A stretch of DNA of 64,000 nucleotides from Chitinophagales bacterium (GTDB lineage Bacteria; Bacteroidota; Bacteroidia; Chitinophagales; Saprospiraceae): the NCBI GenBank assembly GCA_017303475.1, contig JAFLBO010000002.1, positions 248,001 to 312,000 of the forward strand, written 5' to 3'. Shown piece by piece: positions 44,801 to 52,514 of the stretch. Position 1 is the stretch's first letter; every line of letters begins with the position of its first letter. The notes under the pieces were generated by a model, which saw nothing but the letters and a program-made list of their open reading frames with translations, was not told where the DNA came from and searched no databases. Both the position numbers and the translations under genes were made by a program.

Positions 44801-45053
44801 AGAAAGGCTTGGTTTATTGATCGCACCCAATCCAACTGTAAACGATATTTGGATTGAAACTCGTGGCAGGTTGTCTGGCCCAGGAGACATTGTCCTGATC
44901 AATACACAAGGACAAATCTGCCTTGCAACCCATAGTCATGAATTATCAAATCCTGTTGAAGTAAATGTGAGCAGTCTGACAGATGGGGCTTATATCGTTC
45001 GTGCCACAGGCAAACAAGGGGTTTTGTTTGGAAAACTTGTTATCACACACTGA
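41871..45053 (+). CDS. Large secreted propeller protein with SdrD-like, DUF11-like and T9SS type A domains
   Basis: 1060 aa, signal peptide MNFKPISLCLILFAIHLPSFAQ. Residues about 25-600 are BNR/sortilin-type blades (FRTNNGLNWEQL, SSNSGESWTKTP, SLDNGISWDTIF, SADFGLSWQPAT). About 603-690 is an SdrD-B-like module (GYVFNDDNNNGIWDPNEVAL), about 700-800 an Ig-like DUF11-type domain, about 815-960 a conserved Bacteroidota module (TYTVYFQNTG-like, here LIYTVYFQNTGTFQADRVRI, and AIYFDFNEPIITN), and the last ~75 residues the T9SS sorting domain (LLIAPNPTVNDIWIET ... KLVITH). Probably a surface protein; no catalytic site seen. Convergent with GH92, 23 nt between stops. Confidence 0.87.
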   Translation: MNFKPISLCLILFAIHLPSFAQIQWEHTNGPEGGTSWYIYGDGEYAFVSDEHHFFRTNNGLNWEQLPDGNIGPLAASPDKLAGGKDYGHPYAPSSNPKFVVSYNQGSTWLEGIMPPTTYNTITSIAVCSHGIYVPDGYSGHIFRSQDDGLTWDSIPAPGMSCHKVWAFEDRLYARWLSKFWRLSLNGMDWEVVSPVGVSPESMFAADSLLFFAEENNLWCSSNSGESWTKTPIQLYNSGDGFCKIGNRVYNTAGPTGIIYTDDFGHTWHQLPIPDDISAFDLVQAGGQLLCGTHNKGVLRYDAPNQQLVESNEGLNSAVVYDMDSGSGYLWASCGNGVFAYDLNSGSWVDKALLPLPNHSYGNVSASPEGKIVTHQIYGNRVYLSLDNGISWDTIFLKDAQGWEWTSAKNTFWLGENLFVQSDWTSDAWSTDLGQTWLFGSIPESIVLFNSKYYGISLPNGLVSSADFGLSWQPATSPNGLSIKRLYATDDKLFTLVYNAGKTQIYSTSDGINWTYSNDGIPQIGLIASSNNYYRGMIWHKNNRYYLHDKSIGFFTSLDSCKTWLPVERYTYGIMHAVDTTFYRGGFGGGVWKTGLPQNYGALSTGYVFNDDNNNGIWDPNEVALPNMKVIVKEPGAWYPYWFVYTDSDGSYAISSSEGAIDTLRVSIPSDYIENINPPEYVVTNSGNDRNFGVHFKPDMTDVSIAGFFSGHPRPGFPLKATIVYRNEGTVTASGIISVKLDPGYQFVSAEPPPTAFIGVDSLIWDFNQMPLFNQQWIHINGKVDSTAVLGSLFKLRGHIEPNLSDFMPANNDFMRADTIVGSFAPNEKTVSPARGLTPTEIADGKELIYTVYFQNTGTFQADRVRITDLLDSALNASTLRLVASSHPVSVFRLLPGNLLEVIFNDIALPDSNQNEPASHGFISFAIQRNKAFNPFYKIENQVAIYFDFNEPIITNIVFTPLASPSVSVLEPNRETVERLGLLIAPNPTVNDIWIETRGRLSGPGDIVLINTQGQICLATHSHELSNPVEVNVSSLTDGAYIVRATGKQGVLFGKLVITH

Positions 45054-45076
45054 GGCTGTCGTTTGTGCTGATTATA

Positions 45077-48040
45077 TCAATTTTCCACCGTTACCTCATC
45101 CGTAAACAACCAACACGCATATCCTGCACCTTTGTGCGTGGCCGGGCACTTGCCCAAACTTTTGCCCACAATACGCACATAACGCGCCCGGGTATTTCCT
45201 GCAAGCGTCACCGAAAGTTCTTTCTGCAAGGTGCCGAGTGCTGAAGGGGCAATATCGCAGCGTTGTTCGCCGGCAGGGGTAAAGGTTTTACCATCCTCAG
45301 ACACCTCTACCTGCAAAGCGGTTGGGAAAAAGATCCAGGAATTTTCGTCCTGCAAAAAATTAGCGCTCACCCTGCTCACCTTCTGCTGCCTGCCCAGGTC
45401 GATCACCATATCCAGGTTTTCGCCTTCAAAACCCTGCCAGCCGCCGGTACGGAAGTCCTCTCCGCCCCGAACGCCGTCTACCAGACCATCGTTGCCACCG
45501 GCTGTGTACTGCGGGGAATACGGATGCTTGTAATTCAACACTTTCAAATCGCTGCGTATCCGGTGGAATTCCACCAAAACGGCATTGCTTTTATCATTGC
45601 CTTTCTCCGCGTGTATGAACATCCGCTGGCTGCGGTCCACCTTTACCGGATTTTGATAATCCCGCCACTGCACCTTGCCGCTGATATCGGCAAACATATA
45701 CCGGATTTTGGCATCCGGATCTGCACAACCCAACTCTACTTCCGTGCGGTCTTTAAACACCGTGGATCCTGTTTTTACATATGGAGAGGAAATGATCGGG
45801 CGATCCTGAATGAATTGTACCGGGCAATCGCTTTCCGCCGAACCCCATTGCGCCGGGTTATTGGTCATGTCAAATTCAAGGGTGCCACCCTGCACCAGCT
45901 GATCGTGCGAAATCCAGGATTTGCTCCAGGCCTGATCGTTCAGCCGTACGCCTTTCACATAACAATTTTTAGCCGACACCTTTGGCGCCCGGATATCCAA
46001 TTGACTGCCGTTTTCCAGGGTAAGCACCATGCGCTCAAACCAGGGCGTGCCAATGGCATATTGCGGATTGCCCGGAACCACCGGGTATATCCCCATGGCC
46101 GATAATACCAACCAGGCCGACATCTGGCCGCAGTCTTCGTTGCCGCTTAGTCCATCGGGTTGATCTGAATACATGGAATCCATGATCTGGCGTACCCGTT
46201 GCTGGGTTTTCCAGGGCTGGCCCACGTAGTTGTAGAGATAAGCCATGTGGTGACTCGGCTCATTGCCGTGCACGTACTGACCAATCAGGCCGGTAATATC
46301 GGCCTGATCGCGACCGGTGGTTTTGGTTTGGGCAGTGAACAGAGCATCTAATTGCTGGGCAAAACGCTCCTTGCCGCCCATCAGCAGCATTAAACCGGTG
46401 ACGTCTTGCGGCGCGGCAAAACGATACTGCCAGGCATTGGCTTCCGTGTAATTGAAATTAACCTCAAAAGGATCGAAGGGCGTATGCCAGGAGGCTCCCC
46501 TGCGCGCGCGAAAGAACCCGGTGCTTGGATCGTACAGGTTTTTGTAATACTGTGCCCTGCGGGCAAACTCAGAAGCAATATCAGGTTTGTCGAGTCGGGC
46601 GGCGATCTGACTGATGCACCAGTCGTCGAACGCATATTCCAGGGTTTTGGATACCGATTCTGCTTCGCGATTGCTGGGCACAAAACCCATTTCCCGGTAC
46701 CAGCGCAGTCCGTAACGATCGCTGTTGGCATTGGCCATCATGGCTTTCAGGGCCAGTTCGCCATCGTATCCGCGTATGCCTTTGGCCCAGGCATCGGCAA
46801 TAACCGGGATGGAGTGGTTGCCAATCATGCAGTCGGTTTCATTGGCGGCCAGTTCCCAAACGGGCAGGAGTCCACTTTCCTGATATTGATTCAGAAAGGT
46901 TTGAATAAATTGATTGGTGCGGCGGGGCTCCAGGATGGTGTACAATGGATTGCAGGCGCGATAGGTATCCCAAAGCGAAAACACGGTGTAGGTTTCGTCG
47001 GAACTGCTGTGTATTTTATTGTCGCGACCACGATAACTGCCGTCTACATCGCTCCACAGGTTTGGCACCACCATGGTGTGATACAAGGCCGAATAAAACG
47101 CAGTTTTTTGGGCATCAGAACCGCCTTCAACCTGGATTTTGGACAGTTGTTGCTGCCATTTTTCCTGAGCGCCTTTTTTTACCAGATCAAAATCAAAATG
47201 ATTGCATTCTTCATCAAGGTTCTTGCGCGCGCCGTCAATACTGGTACCTGAAATACCTACCGTAACTACCAGCGGTTCTCCATCGGTGGAAAACTCCAGC
47301 AATCCAACAATGGATTTGCTTTCCACTGAAGGGTTGGCTTCCCGTGGCGTTTTGTTTAAATCCAGCAGCACACAGTTGGCGTATGGGCGGGAAAAACGCA
47401 TCACAAAATAGATATGCTGTTCCTTGGCCCAGGCTTTGGAAATCCGGTAACCGACTATTTCATAATCGTTTACCCTTGTCATGCCAGAAGCCAGCACCTC
47501 ATCCCGGTGGCGGAGATCAACCATGATTTCCCCCTTTTCTGCGTTTTTCGGAAAAGAATAACGGTGTACCCCTACCCTTTCAGTGGCGGTCATTTCGCAC
47601 TTGATCGCATGCTTATCCAGCACTACTGAATAATACCCTGGCTCGGCTTTTTCGGTGCTTTTCCGAAAATGCGATCCATTTTTTGCAGGATCGAGCTCTA
47701 CCGGACCAATGAATGGCGTAACCAGAATATCGCAATAATCTGCCACGCCGGTGCCGCTCAGGTGCGTATGCGAGAAGCCATAAATGATAGAATCGGAGTA
47801 GTGATATCCGGAGCATCCGTCCCAATCCAGCATGGATAGTCGGGTATCCGGGCTCAATTGCACCATCCCGAAAGGAGCCGTCGCGCCCGGATAGGTATGC
47901 CCGTGTCCGCCGGTGCCGATAAAAGGATTCACGTACTTTATTGGTGAAGAGGCAACCGGTTTGGGTACAGAGGGCTTTGGTTGAGCAAAAACAGACACAC
48001 AAAGGCCAATCAGACAAATTACCAGGGATAATTTCCGCAT
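45077..48040 (-). CDS. GH92 family alpha-mannosidase with C-terminal discoidin-like domain
   Basis: 987 aa with signal peptide MRKLSLVICLIGLCVSVFAQ. GH92 signatures are complete: YVNPFIGTGGHGHTYPGATA, PFGMVQLSPDTR, FSHTHLSGTG near the N-terminus; WDTYRACNPLYTI, ETDCMIGNHSIPVIADAW in the middle; and NEDCGQMSAWLVLSAMGIYP with the catalytic acid region. The last ~150 residues (YTAGGNDGLVDGVRGG ... RARYVRIVGKSL) form an F5/8-type carbohydrate-binding domain. Family enzymes are calcium-dependent exo-alpha-mannosidases. A decayed copy of its 3' end lies at 41676-41788. Confidence 0.94.
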   Translation of the reverse strand: MRKLSLVICLIGLCVSVFAQPKPSVPKPVASSPIKYVNPFIGTGGHGHTYPGATAPFGMVQLSPDTRLSMLDWDGCSGYHYSDSIIYGFSHTHLSGTGVADYCDILVTPFIGPVELDPAKNGSHFRKSTEKAEPGYYSVVLDKHAIKCEMTATERVGVHRYSFPKNAEKGEIMVDLRHRDEVLASGMTRVNDYEIVGYRISKAWAKEQHIYFVMRFSRPYANCVLLDLNKTPREANPSVESKSIVGLLEFSTDGEPLVVTVGISGTSIDGARKNLDEECNHFDFDLVKKGAQEKWQQQLSKIQVEGGSDAQKTAFYSALYHTMVVPNLWSDVDGSYRGRDNKIHSSSDETYTVFSLWDTYRACNPLYTILEPRRTNQFIQTFLNQYQESGLLPVWELAANETDCMIGNHSIPVIADAWAKGIRGYDGELALKAMMANANSDRYGLRWYREMGFVPSNREAESVSKTLEYAFDDWCISQIAARLDKPDIASEFARRAQYYKNLYDPSTGFFRARRGASWHTPFDPFEVNFNYTEANAWQYRFAAPQDVTGLMLLMGGKERFAQQLDALFTAQTKTTGRDQADITGLIGQYVHGNEPSHHMAYLYNYVGQPWKTQQRVRQIMDSMYSDQPDGLSGNEDCGQMSAWLVLSAMGIYPVVPGNPQYAIGTPWFERMVLTLENGSQLDIRAPKVSAKNCYVKGVRLNDQAWSKSWISHDQLVQGGTLEFDMTNNPAQWGSAESDCPVQFIQDRPIISSPYVKTGSTVFKDRTEVELGCADPDAKIRYMFADISGKVQWRDYQNPVKVDRSQRMFIHAEKGNDKSNAVLVEFHRIRSDLKVLNYKHPYSPQYTAGGNDGLVDGVRGGEDFRTGGWQGFEGENLDMVIDLGRQQKVSRVSANFLQDENSWIFFPTALQVEVSEDGKTFTPAGEQRCDIAPSALGTLQKELSVTLAGNTRARYVRIVGKSLGKCPATHKGAGYACWLFTDEVTVEN

Positions 48041-48086
48041 AGAGTGGGCGATTTAGTGGCCTAAAGGTAAGGGGATTAAGAGATAT

Positions 48087-48160
48087 TACCACTAAGCCAC
48101 CTAGGGCACTAAGAGACACTAAGAAAGCGAAACCTTAGTGCCCTAAGTGGCTAGTGGTGA
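48087..48160. repeat. CACTAAGG hairpin (family D, copy 2)
   Basis: TACCACTAAGCCACCTAGGG-type arm (48087-48111) pairs with its reverse complement (48132-48160) around an A-rich loop, stem about 25 bp. It fills the gap between the GH92 start codon and the OsmC stop codon, ending 17 nt from the latter. Confidence 0.9.
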
Positions 48161-48176
48161 TCCGAAAAATTGAATA

Positions 48177-48578
48177 TTACCACTCAAACTCCATCACCTG
48201 CTCCACGCCTTCTGCCAGACTAAATGACACCGGGCAGGTGCGAGCAGCTTTTTCAAGTATGCTGCGTTGGGTTTCGGAATAGTCGTTTTTCGGCATCACG
48301 AATTTAATGATCACCTTGGCAATACGCCTGGGATCTGCAGCCATGATTTTGTTGACTTCCGCGCGGGTTCCGTTCATGTCCCAGCCATGATTTCTGGCGC
48401 TGATGCCCATAATGGTCATAGCGCAGGACGCCAGCGAGGTAGCGCACAAGTCCGTTGGAGAGAATGCCTCTGCCTTGCCCTGATTGTCCAGCGGAGCATC
48501 TGTGATGATGGTGGTGCCAGAGAAGAGGTGTGTTGCTTCTGTGCGAAGATCGCCTAAATAGGTAACGGTTGAAGTCAT
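48177..48578 (-). CDS. OsmC/Ohr-family protein
   Basis: 133 aa. The two redox cysteines of the family are visible: one in TSLASCAMTIMGI and one in AARTCPVSFSL. ITDAPLDNQGKAEAFSPTDL is typical of the N-terminal half. OsmC-type proteins reduce organic hydroperoxides as homodimers. The start codon at 48578 directly follows a C-family repeat arm. Single-gene unit as far as can be seen. Confidence 0.92.
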   Translation of the reverse strand: MTSTVTYLGDLRTEATHLFSGTTIITDAPLDNQGKAEAFSPTDLCATSLASCAMTIMGISARNHGWDMNGTRAEVNKIMAADPRRIAKVIIKFVMPKNDYSETQRSILEKAARTCPVSFSLAEGVEQVMEFEW

Positions 48579-48944
48579 GGGAGAGTGCTTGAGTTTGGGA
48601 GTGTTTGAGTGTTTGAGTTAGCGTGCGGTTGGGGATTATAGCGGGGGCTTTCACCACTAAGCCACTGAGGGCACTAAGGTAAAACTCGCTTGGTGTTCTT
48701 AGTGACTTAGTGGTGAAATGTTCGGCACTGTGGAGCCTTTCACCACTAAGCCACTTAGGGCACTAAGGTAAAACTCGCTTGGTATTCTTAGTGACTGAGT
48801 GGTGAAGTGTTTAGGTTGTTTGTTAACATGGCATCGCTGCCGAAGGCAGCACAAAAAATCCGCGTCATCCGCGTCATCCGCGTTCCCTAAAACCCGCGTT
48901 CTCCGCGTTCCAGATCCTTCGTGCCTCAGGATGACCATCAGCGT
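48579..48944. repeat. Composite repeat region (families C, D and J)
   Basis: In order on the plus strand: GAGTGTTTGAGTGTTTGAGT with the core variant TTAGCGTGCGGTTGGGG (48583-48635); two tandem near-identical 70-nt hairpins CACTAAGCCACTGAGGGCAC...CTTAGTGACTTAGTGGTGAA (48649-48719 and 48737-48808); and a J element (48836-48943) with CTGCCGAAGGCAGCAC, AATCCGCGTCATCCGCGTC and GATCCTTCGTGCCTCAGGAT. It fills the whole space between the OsmC start codon and the PhoD stop codon. No gene seen. Confidence 0.9.
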
Positions 48945-50333
48945 TCACTTCACCCCGTCATAATTCAGCGTTCTCGTCCACATTTCCTTGCCTTCATGGT
49001 TGATGACCTTGATAGACAACTCCCTGTTTTTCCGCGGGCCGGAGAATTGCAACAGACTGAAATTATGCTGATCAACAATGGTGCCTGGAACCCGGTATTC
49101 GTTTGGCTCCTTGGCTTCTGGATTGGTGAACGTCCCGGAAGTAAAGGGCGAAGTTGTGAGATCATATACCCAGTTGCCCGCCTTGTTCTTAACCGCACTG
49201 AGTTCGGTATAGTGCTTATCGCCAGTGAGAAAAATAACACCCTTGATGTTTTCTTTCTCAATGAAATTCATGATGATATCACGTTCTTCCGGAAAGAAAT
49301 GAAAAGCTGTTTCGTGATTCGGACTCGTGGTTAGCACTTGTCCGCCAATGGCCACAATTTTATACGGCGCCCAGCTGCCTGCTAATGCAGCCAGAAACCA
49401 ATCCAGTTGCTCCTTGCCCAAAAGGGTGCGGTTGGGACAATGCTCACAAAAATTTGGCGTGCGGAAATAGCGGTTATCCAGCAGGAAGAAATCCACATCC
49501 GCAAACTGGAACTGAGTGGTACAACCTTTCTGGCCATTCACACCATAGGTAGGATTTCCCCAAAAATCGCGAAAAACCTCCCAGGCTGTTTCTTTGTGCA
49601 CCCAGGTAGCATCGGCATCATTGGGACCAAAATCGTGGTCGTCCCAAATCGCATAATTGGGGGTATTAGCCAACAGTGGATGCATCTCGGTGGTCACCGA
49701 GCGATCATGCGTATAACGATGTTGAATACCGCTGCGCGTAAACCAGTCTGTTTCGCGCAGGTAAACATTATCACCCAGCCAGAGCATCAAATCCGGCTTC
49801 TTTTCGTATATTTTAGTGAAAATATGGTGGTTGGAGCCATATGGCGTGCCCGGACGATCGTATTCCGGTTCATTTACATAAGCACAACTTCCGGTTGCCA
49901 GGGTGAAGGTGGGTGGGTCTGTACGCCATTGCCAGAGGGGCTGTGTGCTGAAAGAAGTGGGATAATTCAGCAAAACGGAATCTCCGTTGATTTCCACCCG
50001 GTATTCGTAGGTGCGACCCGGCTCCAGGTTTTCGGCAATACATTTTGCTGTGAAGGCGCTGTTTTTATAGGTCTGCACCAAATCAGTGCGCCATTTTTGC
50101 TCTGTTTTTCCCTTTTCCCAATACTCCACCTGAACGGAGGCAAAAGTTTTGGTTTGCACCCAGATCAGCGCCTCGCGCATTTCCACATAACCAATCATCG
50201 GACCGTTTTGCAGATTTTCAGTCCCTGATTTTGGTTCAGAAAGCGGCATCACCGGCTTTATATCAGTTGGCGCATTTTTAGGGCTGCAAGCACTCAAAAA
50301 CAAGAGTACGCTAAGGGAAAACGCATATTTCAT
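48945..50333 (-). CDS. PhoD-like (alkaline phosphatase D family) metallophosphoesterase, lipoprotein
   Basis: 462 aa with lipoprotein signal MKYAFSLSVLLFLSACSPKN (Cys16). An Fn3-like N-terminal domain (about 40-140) precedes the PhoD catalytic core: GSCAYVN, LMLWLGDNVYLRETDW, NYAIWDDHDFGPNDAD and VIFLTGDKHYTEL carry the metal and phosphate ligands. Family members hydrolyse phosphodiesters or monoesters extracytoplasmically. The stop codon lies two or three bases from a J-family repeat. Confidence 0.92.
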   Translation of the reverse strand: MKYAFSLSVLLFLSACSPKNAPTDIKPVMPLSEPKSGTENLQNGPMIGYVEMREALIWVQTKTFASVQVEYWEKGKTEQKWRTDLVQTYKNSAFTAKCIAENLEPGRTYEYRVEINGDSVLLNYPTSFSTQPLWQWRTDPPTFTLATGSCAYVNEPEYDRPGTPYGSNHHIFTKIYEKKPDLMLWLGDNVYLRETDWFTRSGIQHRYTHDRSVTTEMHPLLANTPNYAIWDDHDFGPNDADATWVHKETAWEVFRDFWGNPTYGVNGQKGCTTQFQFADVDFFLLDNRYFRTPNFCEHCPNRTLLGKEQLDWFLAALAGSWAPYKIVAIGGQVLTTSPNHETAFHFFPEERDIIMNFIEKENIKGVIFLTGDKHYTELSAVKNKAGNWVYDLTTSPFTSGTFTNPEAKEPNEYRVPGTIVDQHNFSLLQFSGPRKNRELSIKVINHEGKEMWTRTLNYDGVK

Positions 50334-50413
50334 CGGTAGAACATTTATGACTGCGAAGGTAGAAGCAGCGCGCCAATAAATGCGATGATATCACTTTAAA
50401 AAACGATGAACGA

Positions 50414-50576
50414 TTTTGGACGGCCAACGGCTTACGGTAGACGGCCTACGGTGGACGGTGGCGTTGCTCCTATAGATTGTTTCTTGCCTCAAATTTATAA
50501 ACAATCTACAAGAGCAACGCCACCGTCCACCGTAGGCCGTCCACCGTCTACCGTAAGCCGTCCACCGTTGGCCGTT
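50414..50576. repeat. Long inverted repeat built from 7-nt GACGGTG/GACGGCC units (family E, copy 3)
   Basis: Left arm 50417-50482, right arm 50499-50574, loop about 16 nt. The arms pair nearly throughout, including a non-repetitive tip (GGCGTTGCTC, AGATTGTTT). The right arm is longer by two 7-nt units, as expected for slippage. It occupies most of the gap between the PhoD start codon (50333) and the stop codon of the lipoprotein gene (50575), whose TAA is the last base group of the element. Confidence 0.94.
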
Positions 50577-52290
50577 AATAGTCCCGTCGCACCTGGAAAC
50601 TACCGCTCAAGGTGTGTGTGAGTCCCAGTTGATCCACAAAGGTGCCATCAAAGGTGCCGGTGATAGGATCTCCCAACGCAACGCCGGGATCAACGAGTTC
50701 AACGGTAATACCACTGGCGCCTGAATTCCAGGTGAGGGTGTTTACATACAAATTGCTGAGCGGGAAGCTGCCTGGATTTCCATCGCAATCAAATTCCATG
50801 GAAATACCAATGTTTTGTGCCACGGTGCTGTAGCCGCTCAGGAAGGTACGCATACCTAAACTGTCGCGCACGCCGCCTACCGGAACCGCAATGGTATAAT
50901 CATTGAAATCAAGGCTAAACTTGATGAATTCGTACAAAGAGTCGCACACTGCAAGGTCGCCAAGCGCCACGCTGTTTGGTGGAACTGTAATGGTGTCCGG
51001 TGCGCTCTGTTTGTCGTTTTGCAAATCAAATCCAATCACTACCCCGGTACCGGTGGTGGTGTCGCAACGCAGTTTGCTGATAGAGAATGTACCGTCAATA
51101 GAGGTAAAGGCAACCCATTTAAAATTACCCAGCAACACCTGCGCATAGCCGTTAGGAATAGGCGCTCCGGAGCAGTCCACGAGTTTGCCGGTTACTTCAA
51201 CAGCCTGGCTGCCAATATTGGCCACCAGTATATCCGGTAGCACGGTATTATCATCAATCTGGCCAAGATCCAGGGTGTGAATTACCTCATCACATTCGTT
51301 CACGACTTCCAGAATGAAGCTTTCTCCTTTCGGTACACCTCCCTTGAAAAATCCGTTTGCATTAGTGGTAGCAATGCCTTTGGTTGAATCTGACGCCATG
51401 GTAAGACGTACCAAAACACCTTTCATAGGGTGCTGATTATCAACCAAAAACACTTTGCCTTCCAGCGTTACCAGATTAAAAGCAGTAGAAAAACTCCAGA
51501 AAGTGAAGTGATTAACCGTACCAACATAGGTGTTGCCCACGCGCTCTGCCACCCCATCTTCAACCCAACGGGCCTCCTGAAGGTTGTAGTACCACAGGCT
51601 TACCTGTGATGGAGCAGACGACAATTGTCCGGCAGGAATAGGCAATTTGATAGTAACCTCGGCGCCCTGCCGAATCCGCAGCTCCTGACCGCTTTGGCCA
51701 AAAAGCTCAACGCCCAGTACACCATAGTGTCCGAGCGACATCTCAGCGCCCTCACGGTTGGTTGCGCGACCATCGCCGGGTACCAGTTGAGCAGTTTTTG
51801 GATTTACGGATTTACCATATACCCGAACAGTACCATTGTAATCACTGCCGCGATCGTCGGCAAATGCGCCGGCAGGAAAGATCAGTTCGGTGCCATCTGG
51901 CAATTGAATGCTTCCGCCGTTAGCGCCGGAAATAGTGCCGGTTTGTGTTTTGGCCAGCATTTTCACCGTAACCGTTTGCAGTGCATCAGAGGCCACATAA
52001 AGTGCACGGCTAAAATCGTAGTAACCGATTTTACTCACCATAATGGTAGCATTATCGGCAGGTACGCGCATGGAGGCAAACCGGAACACACCATTTGCAT
52101 CGGTGATGGCCAGTTCACCATCCACGCGTACTTGAGCACCTGAAATTGGTTCATTGTTTTCGTCCAGGACCTGGCCGGCAATGTCGGCATTAACGCTTGG
52201 ACTGTTATGTGAAGAGAAGAGGTCTTTCTGGCATGATGTGGCCAAAAAGGCGAGAAGCATGAAAGGCAGTAAGAATTTCAAGTTTTGCAT
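50575..52290 (-). CDS. Lipoprotein with carboxypeptidase-regulatory-like domains
   Basis: 571 aa from the ATG at 52290 (MQNLKFLLPFMLLAFLATSC, Cys20 lipobox). First carboxypeptidase-regulatory-like domain at about 35-110 (ADIAGQVLDENNEPISGAQV); a ZU5-like segment with ANGGSIQLPDGTELIFPAGA at 115-260; two further CarboxypepD-like modules (LEGKVFLVDNQHPMKGVLVR, VTGKLVDCSGAPIPNGYAQV); a C-terminal all-beta part. Matches the Bacteroidota surface lipoproteins with these modules; function unknown. Stop codon adjoins the inverted repeat at 50414-50576. Confidence 0.85.
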   Translation of the reverse strand: MQNLKFLLPFMLLAFLATSCQKDLFSSHNSPSVNADIAGQVLDENNEPISGAQVRVDGELAITDANGVFRFASMRVPADNATIMVSKIGYYDFSRALYVASDALQTVTVKMLAKTQTGTISGANGGSIQLPDGTELIFPAGAFADDRGSDYNGTVRVYGKSVNPKTAQLVPGDGRATNREGAEMSLGHYGVLGVELFGQSGQELRIRQGAEVTIKLPIPAGQLSSAPSQVSLWYYNLQEARWVEDGVAERVGNTYVGTVNHFTFWSFSTAFNLVTLEGKVFLVDNQHPMKGVLVRLTMASDSTKGIATTNANGFFKGGVPKGESFILEVVNECDEVIHTLDLGQIDDNTVLPDILVANIGSQAVEVTGKLVDCSGAPIPNGYAQVLLGNFKWVAFTSIDGTFSISKLRCDTTTGTGVVIGFDLQNDKQSAPDTITVPPNSVALGDLAVCDSLYEFIKFSLDFNDYTIAVPVGGVRDSLGMRTFLSGYSTVAQNIGISMEFDCDGNPGSFPLSNLYVNTLTWNSGASGITVELVDPGVALGDPITGTFDGTFVDQLGLTHTLSGSFQVRRDY

Positions 52291-52498
52291 GAAAAACAGG
52301 AAAAATGATGAGTGAAAGATTTGCGAAGAAAACGTCATATGGAGCAAAAACCATCATGTGTAAGCCCTTCAAATGCAAACAAAACCTAAAATTCAGGCTT
52401 TCTACGGGCGGTTTTTTAAGGGTTTTCCCGCAGTAGTTCCGGCAACGCTTTACCGTTAAAACTGCCACTTGAGATGGCATGCAGGCGATCAGGTTTGT

Positions 52499-52506
52499 TA
52501 CCTTTG
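52499..52506 (+). promoter_or_regulatory. -7 box of the AspA/AstE-like gene
   Basis: Perfect TACCTTTG, eight bases before the ATG at 52515, implying a leaderless or nearly leaderless transcript and supporting that ATG over the one at 52479. Confidence 0.6.
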
Positions 52507-52514
52507 CCAGTCTT

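Noticed and set aside
34384..48040. A classical polysaccharide utilisation locus
   Set aside because: No SusD homologue, no SusC-type receptor with a SusD partner and no hybrid two-component or ECF regulator next to the glycosidases.
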